64,000 bases of DNA, from positions 1,178,001 through 1,242,000 of the forward strand of contig NC_070559.1 of assembly GCF_026914185.1 (NCBI RefSeq), given 5' to 3'. The DNA is from Puccinia triticina (lineage: Eukaryota > Basidiomycota > Pucciniomycetes > Pucciniales > Pucciniaceae). A program made the position numbers and the translations under genes. This document shows positions 11,245 through 22,169 of the stretch, piece after piece; positions within the stretch are counted from its first letter, which is position 1, and each line of letters starts with the position of its first letter. Below the pieces are notes generated by a model. The model ran no database searches and was not told where the DNA came from. It worked only from the letters and a program-made list of their open reading frames with translations.

Positions 11245-13238
11245 TCAGAGGTCGAAGATGACGATCTCGTGCTGGGAGAGGACGAAGACAGAGAGGGGGG
11301 AGTCCGGCTCGGGCCCCTGGATGGCACAGATGCCGAGCAGGGCGGGGTTGGGGAGGGGGGAAGAGGTAGGGAGCGAGATGACCTGTTGGACGGCCTGGGT
11401 CTGGGGGCTCGGGGCATGGTGGTAGACGAAGACGGTGGCGAGGGTGGCGGAGGGGATGGCCGGATGGAGGTGGGCGGCCGGGCGCTCGACGAGCAGGGCG
11501 TGTTTGGGCGTGAACAGGCTGCGCCAGATGTGTCGCTTGGACGCGCCGACGAAGGCTAGCGCCGGGAAGGTCTGCTCGTGGGTCCAGCGGAGCAGGCGCG
11601 GGTCGAGGGCCGGGTCTGGGGGCGCGAAGACCAGGCCGTCGATGTCCGCTTTCACCATCACTCGTGCGTCCTCATCCTCGTCTGCTTCTTCTTCTTCTGG
11701 CGAGGAGACGGCTGGAGAGGGATGGGCGACGAGGAGCGGGGTGGCGATGAGCTCGACGGGCGCGGCGTCCCCGGCCGTCTGCACCCTCCACCCCGCCTCG
11801 CTCCCCCCCGTCCCCGGGCTCTGCTCGACTAGCCACGAGACCACCGTCCCCGTGACCATCACCGGGTCGTCCACGTCGATCTCCAAGTCCATCTCGCCCG
11901 CCGTCAACGAGCTCATCGGCTGGCCCGGCCCCTGTCCCGCTGCGCCACTCGTCGGCGCCCCCGGCGCGCCCAGTCCGCGCCGCGTCGTGCCCGTGCCGTC
12001 GTCCGTGTAGCCCGCTAGACACGCGCCCATCGCCTGCGCCTCGTCCGCCGAGACCGTCTCCATGACCCCGTCGTCGGTCTCGAACACCTGCGGCCACCGC
12101 CAGCGCGCCTGCTTCTCCAGCTCGATCGTCAGGGTAGTGGTGCTGCTGGTCTGTGAGCAGGACTCGAGGTACCAGGTGCACGCGTCGGGCGCGATCGCCG
12201 CCCACAGAGCCAGCCGCCTGTCCAGCCCATCATCCCCCCCGGCGACGCCGGGCAGCCGGAGCTCCAGGGCGCGCGGATGGAAGCCGATCGCCAGGGCCGG
12301 CCGCGCGACCGGGCCTGGGAGACGCGCCACCAGGGTCAGGGCCTCGGGCGTCTGGGACCAGGTGTATGGGAGGGGTGGGGTGGCGGCAGGGTCTTCTTCG
12401 GCGGGGTGGTCTCCGGTGGGGTGGTCTCCGGTGGGGGGGAGGGCGACGTAGGCGGCGGTGGAGCGCAGACACCAGCGGCGGCTGGGACGGTGGTAGTGTG
12501 CGGCGAGCAGGGGCGCGGTGCCGTGGAGGCGGGCGAGGAGGAGGGGCTGGATGGCGTGTTGGCCGGCGGGGTCGGCGGGGGCGACGATGCGGATGCGGGC
12601 GAGGAGGACGTGGAGAGTGGTGGTGGTGAGGACGGCGTGGAAGGCGTCGGCGGCCCGGGCGACGGCCACGAGCGCGTGCGGCCCGGGCCCGAAGCCGTGC
12701 TCAGCCCGCAGCCCGGCGGCGGCCAGGATGCGCGGCCGGCCCGGGCACAGGGCCGCCAGGAGGAGCGTGTGGGGCCCGTCGAGCAGCAGCCATGTGTCGG
12801 CGGCGGGGCTGAGCGGGAGCGGGCTGTGCGGCTGGGCGAGCGTGAGGAGGCTCTCGATGCGGGGGTGTTCAGCGCGCGGGTTCTGTGTGTGTGTGAGTGG
12901 GTGTGTGTTAGTTCTGTGTTTCTGTTTGTGTGGGGGGTAGTGTGTGTTACTGACTGCGAGTGTGTGTATGCAGCCTGAGGCCGTGTCCGTCCAGATGAGC
13001 TGGCCGGAGTGTTTGTTGAGCGCGAGCTGGTTGGTGTGGCTGGCTGTCGGCGGCGGCAGGTGCTGGGGCAGGGCGATGGTGCGGATGTGGGCGGGCGTGC
13101 TGGGGGGGGTGAGCTGGGCAGGGCGGCCGTCAGTGCGGGCGGGGTGCGGGTGGTGTCTGGCTGGCTTACTTTGTATGCCGAGAAGCGCGCGTTCAGCAGC
13201 TCGCGCCGGGCCGGGAAGCAGTCCATGTCGCCGCCCAT
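11245..13238 (-). CDS. NudC domain-containing protein 1-like (CS domain)
   Basis: Likely an Hsp90-linked co-chaperone-type protein of the NUDCD1 family. Exons on minus are 13170-13238, 12955-13113 and 11245-12882, giving 621 residues (human NUDCD1 is similar, 583). The start MGGDMDCFPARRELLNARFS resembles the NUDCD1 N-terminus. A CS (p23/NudC) domain spans about residues 248-343: YTWSQTPEALTLVARLP, then LWAAIAPDACTWYLE, then KQARWRWPQVFE. Near the C-terminus VGASKRHIWRSLFTPKHALL and a terminal VFVLSQHEIVIFDL match the expected all-beta region. Both introns have classical GTAAGC or GTCAGT donors and CACTGAC/ACTAAC branch sites. The locus is extremely GC-rich, so long overlapping frames on the plus strand (for example 10960-11559) are compositional artefacts. 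Confidence 0.8.
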
Positions 13239-13817
13239 CTGGCCAGAAGCGCCCAGGGTGTGTCGGCGGAGATCCTTGTTGTAGGCCCAGACACTGCGAG
13301 GCCCAGTTCGCCAAAGCACGGGCTTACCAACCACCCCACACCCGAACTTGGAGCATCTCCAGCAGACTGCTGAGTTTGGCTGGAATCCCAAGCTTCTTTC
13401 CCCCACTTCAAACACCTCCACATCCATCCCCCCCTGGCAAGTATCATCCTGGAAACGGTGCTGCACATGCTGGCTGGGGGCCTGCACACGCTCCTCACAA
13501 AATTCAGAGGGTCCAATTATAAACACCTTTTTGAAATAATTTTGAAAAACTTGCCCAAAAAAGGAACTGAAGAAATGATCATGTATTTCATTTCAAAAAT
13601 ACTCCAAAAATCCCCAAGACATGCGGGAGGTGTGTTTGGTCCACACACTGACCCGCTCCCCCAACCGCTAACAAACACAATGGCCAATCAGCAGCATCAG
13701 GGTCCCAATGGGTCTGCCTTGATCCCACCCTATCATCAGCCCCTGCCAAGTGTGTGCGGCATGGGAGAATCATTCCAAGGCTCCCATTGGGGGGGGGGGG
13801 GGGTTGCTTCTTATATG
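13239..13817. other. Upstream of the NUDCD1-like gene, no gene
   Basis: Probable promoter of the minus-strand gene. Here the GC-rich island ends and AT-rich repeat DNA begins. A run of about a dozen G residues at 13791-13802 sits just before the repeat copy that follows. No protein-like frame is seen. Confidence 0.45.
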
Positions 13818-15250
13818 TCTGTTGGGTTGCTTGAACATGAAACTCTTGATGTGGTTGCTGATCAACATTCCATAGCCATATGGCCATTAGGTGATTCATG
13901 GAGTTGATGAGCGGGGGGGGGGGGTATCATCCTGGCACTGGCAGGTGTGATTTTGGGAACAAATCCAGAAGATCCTTTGGTCTGCCCAGGAGGAGACTGC
14001 GGCTGGACAAACACTAGGAAGCTGGAGATTTATTTCAGTGTGCTGGCATGTACAGTTCAACAGCCTCCACATTTCAGCCTTGTCCGTCTCAAGAACGGCC
14101 ATGGGTTCCATGCTTGGTACACTGGCTACACACTCATACAGGCTTCTTGCTCCGGGGGCACTTGGTATTGCATGGATATCTGCACCCAATCTTTTGATCT
14201 TTTTTGAAGCATATTTGGAAGAAATTTAATCTTAATTTAATTTCATTTTCATTTTAAAATCTTTTTAGTTCATTTCAAAATAAAAAAAAAAAACTCACAT
14301 TTATGTTTGCAATTGCGCCCTTCATATTTTGAGCTCAAAAGATCTGGATCACCACTTCAGAGTATAGGATGATTGGTGAAGTAATTGTGAGAGTTGGTAG
14401 CCAACAAACTGTGAAAATTTAGAACTTTCAGGCACAGGAAATAAGAGGGCTAAGATGAGTATTGATAAAAACTCAAGGATTGGGGCAGTGAGGATGACTC
14501 TCTGCGGCTCAGCAGGGTGTGGAGAAAGAATGAGGAGAACTGATGACCTGCAAATTGCTTGTTGTATGCTAGGTTTAAATAGACTAACAACAAGTGGCCA
14601 AAATGTGGTTAGAAGAAAAAACAAAAATAGATGAACACATAACAAGTTTCAAGGATACTATCTTAGAGACTATGCTTGATACGCGTATGACAAAATGTTA
14701 TCTACTACTCACAGTTCTAGACTACATGGTGTGATAAATTCTGTACTAACAAAGATTCTGGCAATGCTTGGGAATGATATTAAACAAGTGTTAGAGGTGA
14801 AAGTAAGCAGCAAAATTCCAACACAAACCATAAGATGAAAGCTAAGATTGCAGGCTATAAGTCTGTTTACTCAGTATTTTTTATTTTATGAAACACTACA
14901 TCTGTCACAAAGAAATTGAAAAAAGATTGGTGTTTTTTTATAAGCAAATCTCAAGTCTGTAGGCTCAATGGTGTGACATTGGAGATGACAGCCTTAGTTA
15001 AGCTTGCAGGGCACTCATTCCAAAGCAGCTCCTCCCCTTGGAATTCATCCCTCAAGAGAAACTCAGGAACAGAAGCACCACATCTAAAACAAAATCTTTC
15101 ACCAGAATTACATAGCCTGATCTCTTAGAAATCTCTTTACTGCCTGATAGAGTATAATCCATCTCCAATATTTTGAGAAGTACTAGGGAACTTGTGGCAA
15201 TGCTCTGCAAGTCCTTTGCACTGCATATCTCAAATACCCTGCCAGGGGTT
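13818..15250. repeat. 1,433-bp dispersed repeat, copy 1
   Basis: This block is nearly identical, base for base, to 30513-31945 in the same orientation. Both copies start TCTGTTGGGTTGC and end CCCTGCCAGGGGTT; flanking sequences differ. I found neither convincing terminal inverted repeats nor a target duplication, so the superfamily is open. Both copies keep a plus-strand frame containing CPGGDC-WTNTRKLE and a minus-strand hydrophobic frame. No known domain is recognised. Confidence 0.85.
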
Positions 15251-17760
15251 TGGCAGACGGTTATGAAAACGGTTGACCCAGGGAAAAACATTCCCTGGAT
15301 TGACTGAAACGTTCCCAAATCAATTGAATTTGGTTGGAGGTTAGCAAAACTTTTTGGGACTCAAAAACCAACGTTTTCTTGAAAGCCCAAGACATTTCAG
15401 ACTCAATTGGAAAATTTGGATAACTTGGGTAAAACGGCCTGTATGTTCAAAGATGTTCTCCAGAACTTCCAAAGTTCATCAAACGTTTGATCAAACTCAG
15501 CGCTTGTGCGCAATTGTTTGTTGAAACGTTTGCAATTCCGCCCAGCTATCCTGCTGTTTGGTTGGAATTGTTTGCCGGGCGCAGACATTTGGACTGTCGC
15601 TTTACACAGTGAGGGTCTTGAGTCACTGGCTTCAATTGCAGGGGTTGAGGGTAACAATCATAACAGGGAGGCATACAAGTGAGATAAAAGGGAGGGAGGG
15701 TCTGCCGTGCTACTTAGTCAGAAGGTGGAAGGGTGGATGAGATAGGATGCAAAAACTAGGGTTCACTAAAGTTGTTCAGATTGGCTAGCGCCGGGGTTGC
15801 TAAGTCTTCACCTCCTTGCTGATGGTAGGCAGTGATTTCTTCTTCTACCTCTGTGGCTGTTGGCATACCACAGTCAGCTGCAGTGACACAGTCAACTGTC
15901 TTATTGCCATCCCAGAGGGCTGTATCCTTGCAAAGGATGAGCCGGGCAAAGGCAAAGCTGTAAATTGGCAATGGTCTGGTAATTGTGGGGTGGCCAAGAG
16001 AACATATCATTGTCCGCCGGGACAGCTGCGACTGCTGGGGTGGTAGAGGCTGGAGCTGCGGCGACTGAAACAGCGGGGACAGTTGGGGCTGGAGATGCGC
16101 GGTCTGGTAAGTGTGGGGTGGCCAAGAAAAAATATCATCATCTGCTGGGACGGCTGCAACAGCTGGGGAAGGAGACATGGAGATGCGGCGTCTGTTGGTT
16201 GGCCTGGTGTCTTCATGACATTTGGCGGGTTGGTCTGACCGGGTAAGCCCTTGCCCCTGTTGCACTAGGGAAGGAACAAGGGGGAGGGGGACGGGGTTGG
16301 ATAGGTTAGTGAGCATAAGTAATAAATAAATAAATAAATAAAAATCACTATTAAGGTCAGGACAGCATTGGATTGAAAAGAGATTGCCTTTGTATCCATC
16401 TCAAGGGAAATCCAGACTCGCATCTTGGGAGGTGCTTCTAAAGCTCCCATCTGGAACTTGCTAAACGTGATTGAGTCAAGGACTTTCATGGGCACATTGG
16501 CTGACTGATTGATCACATATTTCCAAGTTAGAATGTCCCTGAAAGCAGCGTAAACGGACACAATGTTGATTGGATGAGGCATGCTTGCCCCGGCCTGTTG
16601 CATGGACTGACGCATGACTCAATGTTTGAACAATGCAAAGTTGAACTGCGTCAATTGAGAAACACTGAGCTGGAATGGGGCCAGATATGAGTCCGTGTTG
16701 ACCATCATGTAGGTGGGGGCTTCTTTGGCGGGTCTGTTGCTGTTGGCAGCGTACACCACCCCAAAAAGGATGGCAATGAGTGCACATTGCCATGCTCTAA
16801 CATTGCTCTAACACAACTCTTATATGTATCTTACTTCCCTCAAAAACACCTCTTACTGGGATGGGATCAGTTAACCAAGTAAAAAAAAGTTTAAATCTCA
16901 GTTACATGATTGTATCACAAGGTTATACTTGGTGGTAAGACTGGCTAAGACCTATGTAATAGCAATGTATTGATCATGGCAATGTATGCACATTGCCATC
17001 CTCTTTGGGGTGTTGGTAGCGTAGAGTTTGTGCCGGATGTATATTGCGCGCAAGGACCAATTGGAGGGCTGGTTACCCCTTCAACATCCAACAATTCCAT
17101 GTCTTCTGGGGTAACCTCTTTGATTTCCGGATTGGTATTGGGCATTTGGGGAATCGGGCGGCGGCAGCAGAGGTGGTTGAAGTCAGATGCGGCAGATGGC
17201 TGTGATGGTGGAGGGTGGGATCCGGTCAATGACAATAGAGAAGGTTCAGTGATTGCCGATTGGGGCTGCAGTGGAGCAGAAGCATTTATCAAAAACGTTT
17301 CAGTATGCGCAAACGTTACAGGGTTTGGAATAACCCTTTTGGGTCAGCAGAACATTTTCAAAACCTCACAGAAATGTTTGCCCACACTGCAGGGTTTCAG
17401 GGAAATTTCAGAGTGGTCAAGGAAACATTTGGTTATGGCATGAGAAACATTTCCAAGAAATGTTACGGCGTTCCGGCGCAATGAACGTTTGGCGTAGCAA
17501 ATACATTTGTTGGGAAAGTTTCAGATTGTTTAATGGCGTGCAAAATGTTTACGGAACCACATCCCAACCGTGAAACTTCTCCATAACCGCTTATTAACCT
17601 CAAAACTTCTCCAAAACCGCATTGATACCGTGAAATGTTCCCAGGTGGCTGATCTGCACAGGTAACGTGTCCTAAACCACATTTTCACCTCCAAATGTTT
17701 CAAAAACCATGCTCTAACCTGGAAACATTACACCTTGTATTCAAGAAACTTTTCTTGCAG
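15251..17760. other. Probable degenerate transposon with AAACGTTT-rich ends
   Basis: The flanks (about 15270-15560 and 17285-17760) are crowded with AAACGTTT, AACGTTT and AAACATTT motifs. The middle holds minus-strand frames at 15756-16316, 16265-16615, 16476-16793 and 16945-17292 with Pro/Gln-rich and acidic segments that may be exons of a decayed element protein. I recognise no domain. An AAAT microsatellite is at 16320-16342. Motif-rich flanks around a coding core are what subterminal transposase-binding arrays would look like, but clear terminal inverted repeats were not found. Confidence 0.4.
16743..17028. repeat. Imperfect inverted repeat, ~55-bp arms
   Basis: The segment 16743-16795 pairs with the reverse complement of 16972-17028 at roughly 80% identity. 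The shared core is GATGGCAATG followed by TGCACATTGCCATG. The loop is about 175 bp. It may be a small inverted-repeat element inside the degenerate transposon. Confidence 0.55.
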
Positions 17761-17887
17761 CCGTTGTGGTAGCCAGACCGGTACAGGGCTCCACGGACAT
17801 CGAAAATCCTCAAAATAAACTCCGCCTCCGCCATATGAAACCACCCACCCCAGATCCTCAGTCCTCTGCACAGCCTCCATTTACTTT

Positions 17888-18135
17888 ACTCCGCTCTTTT
17901 CCGCTTTACTTGGCTCTTTCCCGCTTTACTTGGCTCTTTCCCGCTTTACTCCACTCTTTCCCACTTTACTCCGCTCTTTCCCGCTTTACTCCACTCTTTC
18001 CCACTTTACTCCGCTCTTTCCCGCTTTACTCCCCTCTTTCCCGCTTTACTCCGCTCTTTCCCGCTTTACTCCGCTCTTTCCCGCTTTACTCCGCTCTTTC
18101 CTGCTTTACTCCTCTCTTTCCCGCTCCGCTCTGCT
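17888..18135 (+). repeat. 20-bp pyrimidine tandem array
   Basis: About twelve head-to-tail copies of the unit CCGCTTTACTCCGCTCTTTC, with variants (CCACTC, TTGGCT, CCTCTC). One strand is almost purely pyrimidine. The overlapping frames that repeat RFTPLFP-type blocks result from the 20-bp period and are not taken as genes. Confidence 0.9.
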
Positions 18136-18458
18136 CTTTTCTGATAAAATCAGGCTTAAAAGAAATAGATTTCAGTAAAAACAAATAAAAATGTAAATAC
18201 AAAAAGAATGAGTTTTACCTTAAAAGAAACAGGAACAAAAGACAAGATGAGAACAGAACAGGAAACCACCACCACACACTAGGTTTTATGGCTAATAAAA
18301 TAAGATAAGGTTAGATGATGGAATACATGGTCAACAAGGATAATAACAAAGAGAATAAGAACCTATTGTTGAGCCGCCTAGACAGATGACTTCGACGAAA
18401 TTCCCCAAGACAAAATTGACGATTTGAGATTTCTTGCGGGTTGAGAGATAGGTGTTGA

Positions 18459-18824
18459 CAACGGTGGGTAGTTACGTTGCCAATAACGGTAACGTAACAA
18501 TTTTTCAGCCATTATTGTTACCGTTATTCGTAACGGCAGTGCGTTACGGTACCGCTGGAACGTGACAGAAAAATATTGGTGTTTGTTACGTTACTGGCGC
18601 CTGCGGAGCGCCATATAACGCCCGATAACGGCCAATTTTGGACCGTTACACGTTATCTGGTGGATAACGCGCAGTAACGACCTCAAAAAAAGAGCCCGTT
18701 ACGTTACGCGCGAGGCATGCAAAGACCCCGTTACAAATAAAGTAACGGGCAGCTGCGGGTAACAAGGGTAGTTACGTTACCCAAATTACGTGAATAACGT
18801 AACATAACGTAACTACCCATTGCT
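18459..18824. mobile_element. hAT-like MITE saturated with GTTACG/CGTAAC
   Basis: A 366-bp insertion inside the copia LTR, flanked by the 8-bp duplication GGTGTTGA (18451-18458 and 18825-18832). Its ends are inverted copies sharing TGGGTAGTTACGTT. The body is dominated by GTAACG and CGTTAC in both orientations, so most of the element can pair with itself. An 8-bp target duplication points to the hAT superfamily. No coding capacity. Confidence 0.8.
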
Positions 18825-19695
18825 GGTGTTGAGATGAGGAAGAAAAAGAAAGAGTGGTAAACTGGAATCAACAAAGGACGGTCAGCAGCGCTCTAGAATT
18901 GAAGCGTTCTCAGTGCGTCCACAATGTTGACGTCATAGTCCGAGTCCATAGAGCACCGTGCACAAATCTGTAATGTACACCGCGCACACCGTAAGCTGCT
19001 CACTGATTCCAACACACCCCCATGCACCAAGCCGCTAGGGATGGGGCATACCAGCTCAAAGAACTCTCAGAACCTTAAAGATGGAAGATCTGCCTATAGA
19101 TTTTGTGAGGAAATCTTCTAGCATTAGATGAGTCCGTTTAAAAACCAAAGTGATTGTTTCCGCAAGAATTTCTCCTCGTACAAAATGAAAACGTAGGTTC
19201 ATGTGCTTGGTCTTAAACGCTAAGTGATTAGCTTTGTTATTTGCTAGCATGATAGTGCCTTGATTGTCCTCATAGATTTTGAATGGTAGGGTTATTTTGA
19301 TCTTCAACGCAGAGTCTGAGACCATCTTCAACCACAAAAGTTCTTTTGTTACTCCAGTTATTGCAATGTATTCTGCTTCTGTCAAAGACAGAGAAGTTGT
19401 AGACTGTTTCTTTGAGCGCCAAGAAATTAAATTATCATTCCAACAAATGAGATAACCAGTAGTTGACTTAGCGGTTATTGGACAGCTGGCCCAACTAGCA
19501 TTGACATAAGAGACAAAATCAGATTGTTGGATTGGAGTTTTTCAAAGGGTGATGCCGAAATCTTTTGAACCTTTCAGGTATCAAAGACAGTGTACTGCAG
19601 CATTCCAGTGCAAGATTCCGGGATCCTTAAGGAATTGTGACAAACAACCAACCGTAAATGTAATGCCGGGTTGAGTCGTAACACTTAGGTAATTA

Positions 19696-20572
19696 GCGGG
19701 ATTCAAAGTAGACCCGTGCATTCCACTTGCTGTCATACGACAGAAGGACTTGTAGACAGCAGACAACATTGTTGATCTTCTTAAGGGTCACGGCCAATAA
19801 CCTTCTTGGCCACTCATCCAACGGCTTCAATCAACGCCTCGCTTCATTGCTTCTTTCAAAGATTCTCAACCATTGCATCTAGTCAAATAATCAATGCTCA
19901 ACTAGTGCAATTGGAATCATCTAACGCGTCTAGTCACACAACCATTTCTCGACTAGCGCGGCTCACTGGTATCGTCAAGATCTTATCACAAGTCTTGATT
20001 CCAGTGTCACCTTGTTCGGCGCATGACCTCAAAGCAAATACCCCTTGACTCGCTTACGGTCAGCTGGCAGCCACTACATGATCTGGACCCGGGATTCGAC
20101 AGGCACCGCCGGTTCCCTTTGTCCTTTTCATTTATGCTATTTTTCTGATTCGGAACTGTATGCAATACCTACCTGTGTGCGCGTCCTTATATGTACGGCC
20201 GCTTGTTGTATGATTTCCTCCCTCTTCATCAAAATAAGATTATAGTTTTCAGCACCTTAAAATTGCCTTCTCGTGTTTTTGGTACTCTGCACCCTTCTAG
20301 TGTTCTGGCTTAAAATCCGTTTATCAAAAACACCTTCCCAAAGATAGAAGATACTTGAACACAGCTTTTCATCGCTGTTAGTCTTCTCTCGTCACTTCTT
20401 TTCATTCATCAAGTGCCCACCCGCCTGCCTGTACCAGGCGCTGTGTGACACTTGCAAGGCAAGACAAGCCGGTGTTCAACTCAAATGTTGAACGTCGACT
20501 TGCAGTCTCCCCGCAAAACTGGGTTATGCAAAGTGACCTGCATGCACGCGCGGGTCTACTTTGAAACCTCCT
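19696..20572. mobile_element. 877-bp TIR element inside the copia RT region
   Basis: On the minus strand the RT frame breaks after GALN and resumes at YLSVTT. Between them lies an insert whose ends are inverted repeats sharing TTCAAAGTAGACCCG, flanked by the 4-bp direct repeat ATTA (19692-19695 and 20573-20576). Removing the insert and one ATTA restores the expected order of the conserved RT blocks. No transposase frame is present, so it is non-autonomous. Confidence 0.85.
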
Positions 20573-22169
20573 ATTAAGTGCTCCAACAAGTCCTCTATAG
20601 CGCACATTCAACCTATCTAATTGTTCAATTTCACTTCTTGAGGCTTTGACTAAGCTAGAGCCAGGTTTCATAGGAGTTGCAAGTGGAATCAATTTTTCAC
20701 AATTATATTTGATAAGAGTTTCTTTGATATAGTGCGTTTGAGTAAGATGGACCGAATCAGTGGATTGGGTGACCTTCATTCCAAGTAGATGTTTTGCACT
20801 GCCCAGATCCTTTATCTTGAATTGTTTTCGGATTAGATTCTTAAATATTTCAGGTTCAGGACTGAAAATAGCAATGTCATCGACATGAACATATAGCCAA
20901 GTATTGGATGACCAGAAAACACATGGCACGGCGTAGCTTTGATTGAAACCGACTGAGAGTAGCCAAGACGAAAGAGTTAAATGCTATTCTTTCGGGGCCT
21001 GTTTCAGGCCATAAAGTGCTTTCTTAAGCAGTAAAACTTTGCCAGGAGGAACGTCAACACCCTGAGGAGGATTGAGAGTAATTCTCTCTCTGATGGGGGC
21101 ATTGAGAAAAGCGCACTTGACATCAATTTGATGGAACTGAAAGTTGTTCTGAAGCGCAGAGGTGATAAGTAATCGGAGTGGTACGAGTTTTCCGGTAGGT
21201 GCAAATGTGAAGCAATAATCTTTCCCGAAGACTTCTCTGAATCCTTGGACACAGAGTCTATCCTGATACTCTTCTGCTTGATTTGAGGATTTGGGTTTGA
21301 TCTTAAAAACCCAAGTGCAGTTCAAAGGCTTATCGGACTGAGTCTTATCGATGATGTCCCACACGTCGTAGCTCTCCATATTTGTTTTCTCCTTGTAAAG
21401 AGCAAGAGTCCACTTTCTTTTGTCGGCTCAATCCATAACTTGATCGTAAGACACGAAACCATATTGAAGTTTTCAGGTACCCCCCTTTGACGATGAGACA
21501 AGATGTTTTCAGATGATACATCCCACATAATTTCATTTGTAGCATGATTCACTGGATCAGAATCATCGTCACGAGTAATTAGTGATTCTTGATTTGGAAA
21601 GGCTCATAAGGGTTTAAATCTTCATCTTTGTCATCCCGAATCGTCTCAAACGGATTGAAATAAGCGGGCGCTTTTTTGGGCCCTGCGCCAGTTATTGTAG
21701 CTGGCCCACCGTTTCTGGGAGGGCTGAAGAAAACCACATCAGGGGACAAATTCCTTTTTAAAAACCATAACTCATTGAATCTTGATTAGCATTGCCAATC
21801 CTTTCTAAATCATAGTACTGTTAATACTATTGGAATGTACAATGATGTCAACCAATTAGCTGGCTGTTTAAAAAGGCCCTTGTGAACTTTGGCCTCAATC
21901 ACATGTCAAAGAGGCTTGATTATCAGCCATCCAGGCTTTCTTTTGGGCTCATAACACTAACCAACGTCCAGTATGTCCTTGTTGCTGGCCGCGCACTTCT
22001 TGCCTTCAAAGAGCCTACAACGGACTACTTCAGCGCCTCACAGAAGGGCTAGCTCTTCTTCTTGGATCTTTTTGACAATTTCCTCATCAGATTGTGATGG
22101 TTCACAATGGCAAACTTCTATCTGAAGTTTTGTTTGCTCAATTTTGGTAAATTCCTTGGCCCTACTTAA

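Larger units (their letters stand above)
18367..21600 (-). pseudogene. Ty1/copia retrotransposon remnant with 3' LTR
   Basis: Copia-type polyprotein pieces lie on minus. RNase H is at 19056-19385, with the YEDNQG and KTKHM motifs. A connection piece is at 19581-19769. Reverse transcriptase pieces are at 20573-20929 (LYVHVDDIAIF keeps the catalytic VDD) and 20984-21379 (DVKCAFLNAP, ALYGLKQAP). The order and the lack of an integrase between RT and RNase H indicate Ty1/copia. The 3' LTR is 18367-19014: on minus it begins TGTTG, ends CAACA and is preceded by a purine-rich tract. The coding region has frameshifts and stops and is interrupted at 19696-20572; the LTR is interrupted at 18459-18824. 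The 5' part beyond 21600 is not recognised. It cannot be functional. Confidence 0.88.

Noticed and set aside
10960..13522. Long plus-strand frames over the NUDCD1-like gene (for example 10960-11559, 12277-12978)
   Set aside because: Very high GC removes stops; the minus strand carries the CS domain and proper introns, while the plus frames show no domain.
17766..18188. Protein with repeated RFTPLFP blocks
   Set aside because: Produced by the 20-bp tandem array, equally open in another frame.
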